From: Flavobacterium sp. HSC-32F16
Lineage (GTDB): Bacteria; Bacteroidota; Bacteroidia; Flavobacteriales; Flavobacteriaceae
Length of the DNA stretch: 64,000 nt
Assembly: GCF_024171645.1 (NCBI RefSeq)
Contig: NZ_JALKAC010000007.1
Location: 124,001 to 188,000, forward strand
Reading direction: 5' to 3'
A program made the translations under genes and the position numbers. This document shows positions 43,820 to 53,017 of this stretch, piece after piece. Positions within the stretch are counted from its first letter, which is position 1; each line of letters opens with the position of its first letter. The notes below the pieces were generated by a model. It made no database searches, had not been told where the DNA came from, and saw nothing but the letters and a program-made list of their open reading frames with translations.

Positions 43820-45334
43820 ATGAAAATCAAAATAACAGCAGCATTATTAGTAAGCATGCTTTTTACGATATCATGTACCAATTTAAATGAAGATTTATAT
43901 GATAAAGTAGAAGATGGAAATTTTGGAAATACACCAAAAGAAGTTGATGCATTGGTTGGAGGGGCTTATTCTTCGTTAAGAGGATTTGCTGATAATATTT
44001 CGAACAATTATCCAACCTGCGAATTTGTATTCTTTTTGAATGAAACAGTTTCAGATGAAGCTGTAATTCCTACGAGAGGAACAAACTGGTACGATGGCGG
44101 ACAATATCAGGATGCTCAAAAACATACCTGGAAAGCAGACAACCGTTTGATTCTTGCTTCTTGGCGTTACAACTACACCGGAATTGCAAAAATTAACGCA
44201 ATCATTTATCAAATCGATAAATCATCTTTAACAGATGCTGCCAAAGCGCCAATTTATGCTGAGTTAAAAGCATTAAGAGCGTATTACTATTATAACCTTT
44301 TAGATGCTTTTGGAAATGTTCCAATCGTTACCAATTTTGAAGACACTTCATTACCGTCAAATTCTACAAGAAAACAGGTATATGATTTTGTTGAAAAAGA
44401 ATTCTTAGATGCAATTCCGTATTTATCATCAAATGTGGTGTATTCTAAAATGACAAAAAATGTAGCGTATTCTATTTTAGCAAGACTATATCTTAATTCT
44501 GAAGCTTTTATTGGAACACCACGCTGGCAGGATTGTATCAATATGTGCCAAAAAGTTTCAGGTTATACTTTAACTCCTGATTTCTTTACCAATTTCTCTA
44601 CAGAAAACGAGAAATCACCTGAAATTATTTTCGCTGTTCCTTACGATTCAAAAGCAGGAACTGTTGGAAATTACATGAACTCAATGTCATGTCATTATCT
44701 GCACCGATTAACAATGTCTGTTTCTGGAAATGATTATCCGTGGAGTGCCAACGGAATGTGTGCAGAGCCTGGAGTATTTTCTGCTTTTGCTGATACTGAT
44801 AAAAGAAAGAAATGTATGGTGGCAGGAGATCAGATCAATATGGCGACAGGAACAGTAATTATCATGGACAACGGAGAACCTCTTACCTATACTGAAGAAG
44901 TGAACAGCGTAGCTGATGCTAAAGATAACCAGGGAGTTCGTTTAGGGAAATATGAAATGAAAGCCGGAGAAACATGGGAACGTGATCACGATTTAGTTTT
45001 AATCCGTTATGCCGAAATTTTAATGATGCAGGCAGAATGTTACGTTCGTTTAGGTTCGCCGGATTTGGCAAAACCATTTGTACAGCAAATAACGACACGT
45101 GCAGGTGCAGAATTGCCGGCAGCAATCAATCTTGCTTTTATAGACAAAGAACTGCTTAGAGAATTTGCCTTTGAAGGAAGAAGAAGAACAGATAATATCC
45201 GTTTTGGAACGTTCTTCCTGCCTTGGTGGGAAAAAGGAACAACTGAAAAATACAGAGCAATTTTTCCTATTCCAAGTACAGTTCTGACAACTAATAAAAA
45301 TCTGGTGCAAAATCCTGGATACCCGGTAAATTAG
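43820..45334 (+). CDS. susD: SusD/RagB-type surface glycan-binding lipoprotein
   Basis: A 504-residue lipoprotein with lipobox TISC (Cys20), TPR-like helices (LKALRAYYYYNLLDAFGNVP) and the conserved SusD C-terminal region (LREFAFEGRRRTDNIRFGTF, RAIFPIPSTVLTTNKNLVQN). It caps the SusC barrel at the cell surface and delivers glycans. The gene follows susC by 25 bp, the usual order. A hairpin (45345-45381) follows its stop. Confidence 0.95.
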   Translation: MKIKITAALLVSMLFTISCTNLNEDLYDKVEDGNFGNTPKEVDALVGGAYSSLRGFADNISNNYPTCEFVFFLNETVSDEAVIPTRGTNWYDGGQYQDAQKHTWKADNRLILASWRYNYTGIAKINAIIYQIDKSSLTDAAKAPIYAELKALRAYYYYNLLDAFGNVPIVTNFEDTSLPSNSTRKQVYDFVEKEFLDAIPYLSSNVVYSKMTKNVAYSILARLYLNSEAFIGTPRWQDCINMCQKVSGYTLTPDFFTNFSTENEKSPEIIFAVPYDSKAGTVGNYMNSMSCHYLHRLTMSVSGNDYPWSANGMCAEPGVFSAFADTDKRKKCMVAGDQINMATGTVIIMDNGEPLTYTEEVNSVADAKDNQGVRLGKYEMKAGETWERDHDLVLIRYAEILMMQAECYVRLGSPDLAKPFVQQITTRAGAELPAAINLAFIDKELLREFAFEGRRRTDNIRFGTFFLPWWEKGTTEKYRAIFPIPSTVLTTNKNLVQNPGYPVN

Positions 45335-45344
45335 GTTACTGAAT

Positions 45345-45381
45345 GTCAGTCTTCCATGTTGGTTAGTCGTGGAAGGCTGAC
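45345..45381 (+). terminator. hairpin after susD
   Basis: GTCAGTCTTCCATG and CGTGGAAGGCTGAC form a 14-bp stem with two wobble pairs and a 9-nt loop. Only a short T-poor tail follows, so it may attenuate or stabilise the susCD transcript rather than end it. Confidence 0.5.
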
Positions 45382-45429
45382 CTATTTCTAAAATGAGAAT
45401 ATCTGAATAGCTTCAATTTTAATGAAAAT

Positions 45430-45517
45430 ATTTTTGCCACAGATTAAATGACTTACACTGATTAGAAAATTAAGTTTTTAATAAAAATCCTTTTTAATCT
45501 TTTAATCTGTGGCAAAA
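45430..45517. repeat. intergenic repeat of the GCCACAGATTAA class
   Basis: TTTTTGCCACAGATTAAATG is complemented by TTTAATCTGTGGCAAAAAAT about 60 bp on. A related repeat lies at 36910-36965. Any TTG start of the next gene inside this repeat is spurious. Confidence 0.7.
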
Positions 45518-45538
45518 AATAAAAAAACAAACATCAAT

Positions 45539-46783
45539 ATGAAAAGATATATCACATTATTGTTTTTGGGTATAATGAACATTTTAGTCACTTCTGGATG
45601 CAGCAGTGATGATAAAGGTTCAAATGAACCTGTAAAACCTGAAACACTCAAGCCGGTAGCGATTGAAAAAACAAACAGCACCAAAATTTATGTTCATTAT
45701 ATGCCATGGTTTGAAACCAATGAAAGCAGCGCTGATAAAAAATGGGGCTACCATTGGACAATGGCAAACAAAAACCCGAATACGGCAGGAGCAAATAACC
45801 GCAGAGAAATTGCGTCGTACTATTATCCTCTTATCGGACCGTATCATTCGGGAGATAAAAATGTGATTGAAAATCATTTATTATTGATGAAATATTCTGG
45901 AATTGACGGTGTTTTAATCGACTGGTACGGAACTTACGATGTAAACGATTACCGAATGGTAAAAGAAAATACAGAACAACTTATTGCAGTTCTGGACAAA
46001 GTAGGCTTAGAATATGCCATAGTTTATGAAGACAGAACTACAACAAATGTGGTAAATGCCGGAAAAGCAATTTCTGTAACCAGCGCTGCAAAAACAGATT
46101 TGGCTTACATGGAAAAAAATTATTTTAATAGTGCCAATTATATTAAAGTAGACGGAAAACCATTATTGCTGAATTTTGGCCCAATAGTATTACAAACGCC
46201 TGCCGAATGGACAAATGTTTTTAATACATTAACCACAAAACCTGCTTTTTTAACCCTTTGGGATCAGTCTGTAGAAGCTGGTGCAAATGCATTAGGCGAA
46301 TATGCATGGGTTTACAAAGACAATAGTTTCTTAACGAATTATTATACCAATACAAAACCAAAACTTTCTGTTGCCATGGGAAGTGCTTATCCCGGTTTTA
46401 AAGATTTTTATGCCGAAGGCGGAGGCGGAGCAGCAATTGGATGGACAATTGAACATAACAACGGTGCAACGCTGGATGCAACACTTGAATTAGCTAAAAA
46501 TGCCAATTTAAATTACCTGCAGCTCATTACATGGAATGACTTTGGAGAAGGAACAATGTTTGAACCTACAGTTGAGTTTGGATACACCTATATCGAAAAA
46601 GTAAAAGCATTTGCCGGAGTAAAAAATACCGAATCTGTTTTTCCGGAAATTAGCAAAATGTACAATCTGCGTGTAGAAAAGAAAGGGAATGCCGATGTTC
46701 AGAACAAGCTGGATCAGGCCTTTAATTATTTTGTTTCAATGCAGCCGGCAAAAGCAAAACAGTTAATAAACGAAATAAAATAA
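45539..46783 (+). CDS. GH99/GH71-like lipoprotein glycosidase
   Basis: A 414-residue protein; the ATG at 45539 is preferred to an in-frame TTG at 45509 that lies in a repeat. Lipobox TSGC, then a TIM-barrel beginning KIYVHYMPWFETN and continuing with GVLIDWYGTYDVNDYRMVKE, YAIVYEDRTT, and LQLITWNDFGEGT, the layout of GH71/GH99-type alpha-glycan hydrolases. The acidic residues in IDWYG, YED and WNDFGEG are catalytic candidates. Its position after susD suggests that it cuts the imported glycan at the surface. Endo- versus exo-action unknown. Confidence 0.75.
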   Translation: MKRYITLLFLGIMNILVTSGCSSDDKGSNEPVKPETLKPVAIEKTNSTKIYVHYMPWFETNESSADKKWGYHWTMANKNPNTAGANNRREIASYYYPLIGPYHSGDKNVIENHLLLMKYSGIDGVLIDWYGTYDVNDYRMVKENTEQLIAVLDKVGLEYAIVYEDRTTTNVVNAGKAISVTSAAKTDLAYMEKNYFNSANYIKVDGKPLLLNFGPIVLQTPAEWTNVFNTLTTKPAFLTLWDQSVEAGANALGEYAWVYKDNSFLTNYYTNTKPKLSVAMGSAYPGFKDFYAEGGGGAAIGWTIEHNNGATLDATLELAKNANLNYLQLITWNDFGEGTMFEPTVEFGYTYIEKVKAFAGVKNTESVFPEISKMYNLRVEKKGNADVQNKLDQAFNYFVSMQPAKAKQLINEIK

Positions 46784-46808
46784 GAGCCGTAATTAATACC
46801 AATACATA

Positions 46809-48827
46809 ATGAGAAACATAAGATATAGATACTGTATAATAGCCTTAGCTTCAATGCTGTTATTTGCCTGCAGTACTAAAAAAACATATAAAATCAATTC
46901 ACCCGGAAAAACCACCGAATTAATCTTTGAATTAACGCCGTCAGGACAGCCTCAATACAGCTTTTTGAGAAACGGAAAATCGGTTATAGAACCTTCTTTG
47001 TTAGGATTTGAATTTCAGGGAATTCAAAAAATGACCGAAGGTTTTGAAGTTATTTCTACCGAAGAAAAATCTGCTGATGAAACTTGGGAACAACCTTGGG
47101 GAGAATTCAAAAAAGTGCGCGATCACCACAATGAATTGATTATTCACTTAAAAGAATCAAAAGGCGAAGAACGATTAGTAGATATTATTTTCAGGGTTTT
47201 TGATGACGGATTGGGATTTCGATATGAATTTCCAAAACAGCCTAATTTAGGTAAAGTGAAAATTTCAAATGAAATTACACAGTTTACTTTTAAATCAGAT
47301 AATGAGGTTTGGTGGATTCCGGTGCACCGTGAAAATAGTTATTACGAAAGTGAATACCGTAAAACGACTATTAGTAAAACCGATACAATTAATACGCCGG
47401 CTACTTTTGAAACAAAGGAAAAATTATTCGTTGCGATTCACGAAGCTAATTTAACTGATTTTGCTTCGATGACACTTTTAAAAACAAGCGACAAACAATA
47501 CAAAAGTGATTTAGTGCCGTGGGCAGACGGCGTAAAAGTATATGCTGAAACTCCGTTTAAAACACCTTGGAGAACAGTAGTTGTAGGTCAAAATCCGGGA
47601 GAGGTTGCAACTTCCACGATCATGCTGAATTTAAATGAACCTTCAAAAATTGAAGATCTTTCCTGGATTACACCTTCTAAATACATTGGAATCTGGTGGG
47701 GAATGCACTTGGAAAAATTCACTTGGGGACAAGGACCAAAACACGGTGCCACAACAAAAAACACAAAAGAATACATAGATTTTGCTGCGAAAAACAATTT
47801 TGACGGCGTTCTCGTTGAAGGCTGGAACGAGGGCTGGGACGGTGACTGGACTGCTGACGGAAGTGCCTTTAGTTTTGTAAAAGCATATCCTGATTTTAAT
47901 CTGGAAGAAATTACAAAATATGCCGCTATGAAAAATGTTCGTTTAATAGGACATCACGAAACAGCAGGTGCTTCTAAACATTATGAAAGCCAGTTAGAAG
48001 ATGCTTTTAAATTGTATCAGAAAATGGGTGTGAATTCAGTTAAAACAGGTTATGTAAACAAATATCTGGATAAAAAAGAATGGCATGACAGCCAGTATGC
48101 ATCTCGTCATTACAGAAAAGTAATCGAAACAGCTGCCAAATATCACATTATGATTGATAATCACGAACCAATAAAAGGAACTGGTTTACAGCGTACTTAT
48201 CCCAACTTTATGTCTCAGGAAGGCGGAAGAGGACAGGAATACAACGCATGGTCTGTAGATGGTGGAAACACACCGCAGCATTTAACAACTTTACCTTTTA
48301 CAAGAATGCTTTCAGGACCGTTTGATTATACCCCTGGAAATTTCAATTTTGATTACAAAACACCTTCCGGAGCGCGTGTGCAAACTACTTTGGCAAACCA
48401 ATTGGCATTGTATGTTATTATTTTTAGTCCACTGCAAATGGCATCTGATTTACCTGAGAATTATGTTGGCAAACCTGAATTTCAATTTATAAAAGATGTG
48501 CCTTGTACTTGGTCTGATACTAAAGTTTTAGATTCTAAAATTGGTGAGTATACCACAATTGTACGTAAAGACTGGGACGAGAAAAACTGGTATTTAGGTT
48601 CCATTACCAACCAGAATGCCAGAGAACTTAAAGTTATTTTGTCTTTCCTGGATGCCGGAAAAGAATACGAAGCCGAAATCTATGCAGACGGAGCAGGAGC
48701 TGATTACAAAACAAATCCATATCCGGTTGGAATTTCAAAACAAAAAGTAAATAATAAAACAGTTTTAAATATCAAATTGGCAGCTGGAGGAGGAACAGCG
48801 ATAAAATTTACTCCAATAGAAAAATAA
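46809..48827 (+). CDS. GH97 alpha-glucosidase, SusB-like (inverting type)
   Basis: A 672-residue lipoprotein (lipobox FAC) with an N-terminal beta-sandwich, a (beta/alpha)8 barrel and a C-terminal beta domain, as in SusB. Glu384 (LIGHHETAG), Glu453 (DNHEPIKG), Glu471 and Glu477 (SQEGGRGQE) match the SusB glutamates 439, 508, 526 and 532 at a constant offset of 55, so the base, calcium and acid residues of the inverting subgroup are all present; the retaining-type Asp nucleophile is replaced by Gly (VKTGY). It trims alpha-glucosides in the periplasm. Terminator follows; gap to the GH99-like gene is 25 bp. Confidence 0.92.
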   Translation: MRNIRYRYCIIALASMLLFACSTKKTYKINSPGKTTELIFELTPSGQPQYSFLRNGKSVIEPSLLGFEFQGIQKMTEGFEVISTEEKSADETWEQPWGEFKKVRDHHNELIIHLKESKGEERLVDIIFRVFDDGLGFRYEFPKQPNLGKVKISNEITQFTFKSDNEVWWIPVHRENSYYESEYRKTTISKTDTINTPATFETKEKLFVAIHEANLTDFASMTLLKTSDKQYKSDLVPWADGVKVYAETPFKTPWRTVVVGQNPGEVATSTIMLNLNEPSKIEDLSWITPSKYIGIWWGMHLEKFTWGQGPKHGATTKNTKEYIDFAAKNNFDGVLVEGWNEGWDGDWTADGSAFSFVKAYPDFNLEEITKYAAMKNVRLIGHHETAGASKHYESQLEDAFKLYQKMGVNSVKTGYVNKYLDKKEWHDSQYASRHYRKVIETAAKYHIMIDNHEPIKGTGLQRTYPNFMSQEGGRGQEYNAWSVDGGNTPQHLTTLPFTRMLSGPFDYTPGNFNFDYKTPSGARVQTTLANQLALYVIIFSPLQMASDLPENYVGKPEFQFIKDVPCTWSDTKVLDSKIGEYTTIVRKDWDEKNWYLGSITNQNARELKVILSFLDAGKEYEAEIYADGAGADYKTNPYPVGISKQKVNNKTVLNIKLAAGGGTAIKFTPIEK

Positions 48828-48859
48828 GTAGTTTAGTTTGAGTTAAGTTTAAGTGGATG

Positions 48860-48898
48860 AACCCGATATCTTGAAAAAGATGTTGGGTTTGTTTTTTA
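48860..48898 (+). terminator. intrinsic terminator of the PUL
   Basis: AACCCGATATCTT (48860-48872) and AAGATGTTGGGTT (48877-48889) form a 13-bp stem (with one wobble) and GAAA loop, followed by T-rich GTTTTTTATT. It closes the susC-GH97 operon. Confidence 0.85.
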
Positions 48899-48930
48899 TT
48901 TTTGTTTTTATTTCATGTTTCAGGTTTTAT

Positions 48931-49031
48931 TAACCGCAAAGTTCGCAAAGCTTTGTGTAAATTAGGCTTTGCGAACTTTGTGTTTATTTATTATAATTAA
49001 TATTGAAAGACTTTGTGTGCTTTGCGGTTAA
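48931..49031. repeat. intergenic repeat of the AACCGCAAAG class
   Basis: TAACCGCAAAGTTCGCAAAG ... CTTTGTGTGCTTTGCGGTTA, with an internal GCTTTGTG/GGCTTTGCGAACTTTG part. Same class as 27111-27256. It separates convergent genes. Confidence 0.8.
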
Positions 49032-49079
49032 TCACAAGCATATTTATATAATTCACAATTATAGTTGACCATTAATTTT

Positions 49080-49994
49080 TTAGTGTTTATAAAACTTCAC
49101 ATGATTTCCAAAGCTGTAGGTTGCCGCAATAGTGGGACCATTGTAACCCCATTTAAAGAAACCGTCAATTCTGGGTCTGGTTACATCAAGTCTGAAATTT
49201 AAACCTGTGTATCCTGCCGTTAAACTGAAATTTTCATATACATTATATAAAACCGATAAATTGTAGCTGATGATTCGGCCGTCTATTTCATCGATTTTGA
49301 GGGCAAAATAATTGATGTTGGCATACAAACCCACTTTTTTTCCGAGTACAAATTCACCCCAGATTCCAATGTCGGGCAGAGGGGCAGTAAAATCAACTCT
49401 ATCTCGATATTCGACTTGTTGTGTAGTTCCTTCAAGTCTTAAACCAACATCGGCAAGGAGTACGTGTGCACCAATTAATAAACCCAATTCATATTTTGGT
49501 TTAGAAATAATGGCATAACCATAGGCAAAACGAATCATTTCATTATTCATAAAAGCCGAAACCCTGGCATCGACAGGATAAGTATGATCCTGAAATTCGA
49601 TTGTTTTTTGAAGCGTTTTTTCAGAATCTCTTTTTAAGTAAAAATACTCCAGATTAAAACGTGATCTTCGGGAAGCACGCCATTCAAAGGTTCCAAAAAA
49701 GGAAACGGTATTGTTTTGAAAACCTAAATCTCGCTCAAAATCAATATCAGTTCCAATGTTTCCATTCGTTCCGTTAACTTCAACCTCAGTATTGTTTACA
49801 GGAAAAAAAACACCTGCGGTTGCTTTAAATCTTCTTCCGTGCCACGGAAGATCGTCAGTGTGATAATCCTGAATTTTTCTGTCGTTGTTTTGAGTTTCGA
49901 TTAGCGTAATCTCGTTGGTTATTTCGGCAGTAGTTTGTGCTTTTGCAGAAATGAAGGAAAGGGGAATTATCAATAAATAAACTAATTTTTTCAT
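49080..49994 (-). CDS. outer membrane beta-barrel protein
   Basis: A 304-residue exported protein: signal peptide (ends ISAKAQ), then alternating amphipathic strands with aromatic girdles (FKATAGVFFPVNNTE, SFFGTFEWRASRRSRFNLEY, MIRFAYGYAIISKPKYELGL), ending in the strand PTIAATYSFGNHVKFYKH. This fits a porin-like or OmpA-like barrel of about 10-12 strands. No ligand motif. It is in convergent orientation with GH97 and apart from other genes, so its role is unknown. Confidence 0.75.
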   Translation of the reverse strand: MKKLVYLLIIPLSFISAKAQTTAEITNEITLIETQNNDRKIQDYHTDDLPWHGRRFKATAGVFFPVNNTEVEVNGTNGNIGTDIDFERDLGFQNNTVSFFGTFEWRASRRSRFNLEYFYLKRDSEKTLQKTIEFQDHTYPVDARVSAFMNNEMIRFAYGYAIISKPKYELGLLIGAHVLLADVGLRLEGTTQQVEYRDRVDFTAPLPDIGIWGEFVLGKKVGLYANINYFALKIDEIDGRIISYNLSVLYNVYENFSLTAGYTGLNFRLDVTRPRIDGFFKWGYNGPTIAATYSFGNHVKFYKH

Positions 49995-50127
49995 GAGATT
50001 GATATTTAGGTTATTAATGAAATTTTAACAAATAAAGTTAACAAAAAAAATCATTCAAAATGAGTTTATGGAATTTATTATTTTGATTTTCAAATAGATA
50101 TGATTTTTATTTGTAAAAACGAGTTTG

Positions 50128-50240
50128 CGTGAGGGATAGGAGCTGGCTGCCGAAGCAGCGTGGATAGCCCGACAGCGTCCTGATAAGAGGGCGAATAAAC
50201 GCAAAGCAGATTGCCCTCTTATCAGGATGGTGGCACGCCC
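50128..50240. repeat. GC-rich structured intergenic element
   Basis: A 110-bp block much richer in GC than its surroundings: GAGGGATAGGAGCTGGCTGC, GAAGCAGCGTGGATAGCCCG, then a 15-bp inverted repeat TCCTGATAAGAGGGC ... GCCCTCTTATCAGGA (50178-50192 and 50213-50227). GAGGGATAGGAGC and TAGCCCGA motifs are recurrent in Bacteroidota intergenic elements as far as I know; whether they are RNA or mobile is not established. Confidence 0.55.
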
Positions 50241-50290
50241 AGATGAGCATCATTTGCAATGAAAAGGATTAATGGAAAATAAAGTTTTTA

Positions 50291-50321
50291 TTGTTAAAAT
50301 CATTGTCATTGTCTATATTTG
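50291..50321 (+). promoter_or_regulatory. promoter of the membrane protein gene
   Basis: TTG at 50291-50293, 20-bp spacer and TATATTTG at 50314-50321 fit the Bacteroidota -33/-7 consensus, 18 bp before the start codon. Confidence 0.6.
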
Positions 50322-50338
50322 AATTTTAACTCTGTGAT

Positions 50339-51514
50339 ATGAACAAAAACCTGAAACAATACTTCGTTAAGTCTTTTATTATTTTGGCAATAGTGCATTT
50401 GGCTTATTTTTTATACGGCTATTTTACATTTGCAGGAATTAATAAAGTCGATATTTACTCGGAGTTTTACAGGTTTAAGTTTTATGATGATGTTTCGATT
50501 TCGCACTTTTTTGTGAGTGGTTTATTTCTGTTTTTCTTTTTGATTTTTTTATTGAAGAATCATGCAAGACAGCGTTATTCTTTTGGTAAAGTATTCCAAA
50601 TTGGATTTTTATTACTGCTGATTTCCTTTTTTACTTTTACGTTTTTTATTAGTTTCAGTTTTGGTCAAAATGCAAAATTGAGGACAGAATTGTCTCAGGA
50701 AAGTTACAATGAAGATAAAACATTATTGAATGTATTGACTCCGTTTTTGTACGAGTCAAGTTCTTATCATTCAGAGAAATTATTCAATTACGAGAACATT
50801 TTATATCCAAAACCTTATCCGGTAGTTAAAGAAGAAAAACAGGTTTTAATTTACCACGATCAGTTTAGTACCGAAACGATATACTACAGCATTGATACAT
50901 TGAAAGTTTTGACTGCGGAGTACAATAAAGTTTCTGAAAAAATCGATTTGGTTCTTGATCTTATGGACCTTGATAAAAAGAATAAGAAAGACAGAATTAT
51001 CAAAAAAACGGTTATTGGAGACAGTACTCAGGTTATTTTTAAAGGTAAGGAAGTGAGTCCTGAATATGATGATGAGATCTGCATTTTTCTGGAAAATAAA
51101 TCTTTGTTTAAGCCGGTACATAATTTTTCTGTAAGCAGACAGCAATACAATGCTGCAGTAAAGCGATATAAATTATTGTATAAATATAAGCAGGATTCGC
51201 TTGAATATCAGTTTGCAAAATTGGATACTTTGTTTAAAAAATACAATATTGAAAGCCACGTAAAACCAAAAGTGCTTGTGCCTGAAATTTTCTATTATGT
51301 AGAAAATCCGAACAGGTTATTTGGCGGACTGGATAATAATTTTGATCACAAAGCTCTCCATGAAAAATTCGAGACTTTAGACCGCTATTTCTATACACCA
51401 AATTATCTCCATCCCACCATTCTGCCGCTATTTTTTGCCGTAGTATTTTCGGTTTGGATCGTTTTATTTCTATTTTATATTTTGTTTAATAATAAGAAAC
51501 AGAAAGATATTTAA
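50339..51514 (+). CDS. membrane protein of unknown function
   Basis: A 391-residue protein with three N-terminal membrane helices (about 12-30, 57-75, 86-108), a long charged extracytoplasmic or cytoplasmic region (110-360) with many Tyr and Lys, and a C-terminal helix (ILPLFFAVVFSVWIVLFLFY). No recognised domain. A promoter lies just before it, and the start codon follows by 18 bp. Function unknown. Confidence 0.6.
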   Translation: MNKNLKQYFVKSFIILAIVHLAYFLYGYFTFAGINKVDIYSEFYRFKFYDDVSISHFFVSGLFLFFFLIFLLKNHARQRYSFGKVFQIGFLLLLISFFTFTFFISFSFGQNAKLRTELSQESYNEDKTLLNVLTPFLYESSSYHSEKLFNYENILYPKPYPVVKEEKQVLIYHDQFSTETIYYSIDTLKVLTAEYNKVSEKIDLVLDLMDLDKKNKKDRIIKKTVIGDSTQVIFKGKEVSPEYDDEICIFLENKSLFKPVHNFSVSRQQYNAAVKRYKLLYKYKQDSLEYQFAKLDTLFKKYNIESHVKPKVLVPEIFYYVENPNRLFGGLDNNFDHKALHEKFETLDRYFYTPNYLHPTILPLFFAVVFSVWIVLFLFYILFNNKKQKDI

Positions 51515-51561
51515 AGAATTTTAGACTTTAGATTTTTTCGCTTGATTCTAAAATCTACAGC

Positions 51562-51996
51562 CTAAACTCTATTATAATCTGCTCTCCAGTGAACGATTGC
51601 TTTTTTGATGGCGTCTCCAGTTAAGTTGTTTTTCAGGGCGTCTTCCAGCAATGGCAGGATTTCATCGTCTGGTGCAAATCGCAGTGCAAATATCTGATCA
51701 TCTGTTAATTTGTGTTCAAACTCTTCGAGACGTTTTCCGGTTAAGGTGAAATAGCGATAGCGCAGTTCCAGACGCACGATTCGGTTTTGTAAAATAAGGG
51801 CATAATGCTGACGGAGCATAAATGCGAGGCAAAACAAGAATACAAAAACAACGCTTATAAACGACCAAATAAGATAGTCGTTTGTAGTAAAAGCAAAGTA
51901 AATACTAAACGCTAAAAAGAGCGTTAAAACGGGATAATACACAAAATGGTGCGGTGTGTAAAATCGAATATGATTGTAATAAGTTTGAATTTTCAT
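51562..51996 (-). CDS. DUF6526-like membrane protein
   Basis: A 144-residue protein with two adjacent membrane helices at about 18-38 and 42-62 (VYYPVLTLFLAFSIYFAFTT, WSFISVVFVFLFCLAF), then a cytoplasmic C-terminal helical domain (RLEELEHKLTD-like, FALRFAPDDEILPLLEDALK). The arrangement fits DUF6526 proteins of Bacteroidota. A minus-strand TAGCTTTG at 52036-52029 is a plausible -7 element. Function unknown. Confidence 0.7.
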   Translation of the reverse strand: MKIQTYYNHIRFYTPHHFVYYPVLTLFLAFSIYFAFTTNDYLIWSFISVVFVFLFCLAFMLRQHYALILQNRIVRLELRYRYFTLTGKRLEEFEHKLTDDQIFALRFAPDDEILPLLEDALKNNLTGDAIKKAIVHWRADYNRV

Positions 51997-52031
51997 AATT
52001 AGGTGATTTGAAAAATGTATATAAAAAACAA

Positions 52032-52061
52032 AGCTACCCTAGAAATCTAGAATAGCTTTTT
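52032..52061. terminator. hairpin between two minus-strand genes
   Basis: AGCTACCCTAGA / TCTAGAATAGCT forms a stem with bulges; T-rich on both strands. It could end the upstream minus-strand glycosylase transcript. It overlaps the -7 element of the DUF6526 gene. Confidence 0.4.
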
Positions 52062-52350
52062 TCTCAAAAATAAACTAACATAACCAATGTTCTCTTTATA
52101 ATCTAAACTTGTAACAGTTTGTTTTAGTAATATCTATAATTTTAAAAAGCCTTCCTTCATCATCAATCCGTGTAAATCCTGGCTTTGATTTCTTGATTGT
52201 AAAATTATAGCATCCTGCGAAATTTCGTGTTATATTTTAAAGTTCAAAAGTTACATTATTTCAATATTTAGTTTTTTTCAGCCGTAAATTCACAATTTTA
52301 TTTACAATGCGGTTTTAAAAATAATAGTTAATTTGTGGCTGTTATTTAGT
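52062..52350. other. AT-rich spacer
   Basis: About 290 bp with no reading frame, hairpin or promoter that could be supported with confidence. Confidence 0.3.
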
Positions 52351-52833
52351 TTATAAAGAACTAATAATCTTCCATTCGTCTAATTTTGACTGAAATGTTT
52401 TACTGGCATTTGCAGGACTTGTTGACGGAAGTGTAATAAGCGTATATTCTTTTTTTAAATGCACATACTTTTTAAAGAACGCGGCAGCTTTTTGTCCGTT
52501 AAATAATATGGTTTTTATTTTTGGGTGCTGTTTTAGAAAGGTTTCAAAATCATTGGCGATTTCGTTTTTTATGGCGCTGTCTAAACTTCCTACACGATCG
52601 CAATATTGGAGTACATCCCAAAGTGCAATTTTATTTTTTAAAAGAAGGGCCTTTTTAGTTTCGTAATTGGCTGATGGATCTTCTTTAAAAATTGTAAACA
52701 TAAATTTCCAGAAATTGTTCTGGCTGTGTCCGTAATATTGATTTAATTCTAAAGACTTAGTTCCTGGCATTGTGCCTAAAATCAATAAGTTAGAATCTGG
52801 AGAGCTTATGGGAGAAAAAGAATAGCTTTTCAT
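52351..52833 (-). CDS. DNA-deoxyinosine glycosylase (uracil-DNA-glycosylase fold)
   Basis: A 160-residue enzyme of the UDG superfamily: N-terminal LLILGTMPGTKSL (motif 1), QYYGHSQNNFWKFM, KIALWDVLQYCDR, KTILFNGQKAAAFFKKY and TLPSTSPANASK (motif 2). These fit the hypoxanthine/deoxyinosine-DNA glycosylase family. It excises deaminated purines in the cytoplasm and starts base excision repair. It stands alone. Substrate specificity is inferred from motif order, not proven. Confidence 0.85.
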   Translation of the reverse strand: MKSYSFSPISSPDSNLLILGTMPGTKSLELNQYYGHSQNNFWKFMFTIFKEDPSANYETKKALLLKNKIALWDVLQYCDRVGSLDSAIKNEIANDFETFLKQHPKIKTILFNGQKAAAFFKKYVHLKKEYTLITLPSTSPANASKTFQSKLDEWKIISSL

Positions 52834-53017
52834 TTATTGAATTAAGAAATAGTTTGTTTGAGTTAAAATTTTCAATGATAAGTAATTATAAAACAATTGT
52901 AGAAAATTATATAACATTTTTGGTTTACGATTGAGCGAACTTTGAATCTGCTTTTTAAACGTAATAATGCGGGTTTAAAAATCTCATTTAAAATTACAGA
53001 ATTTAAATCGAAACAAG

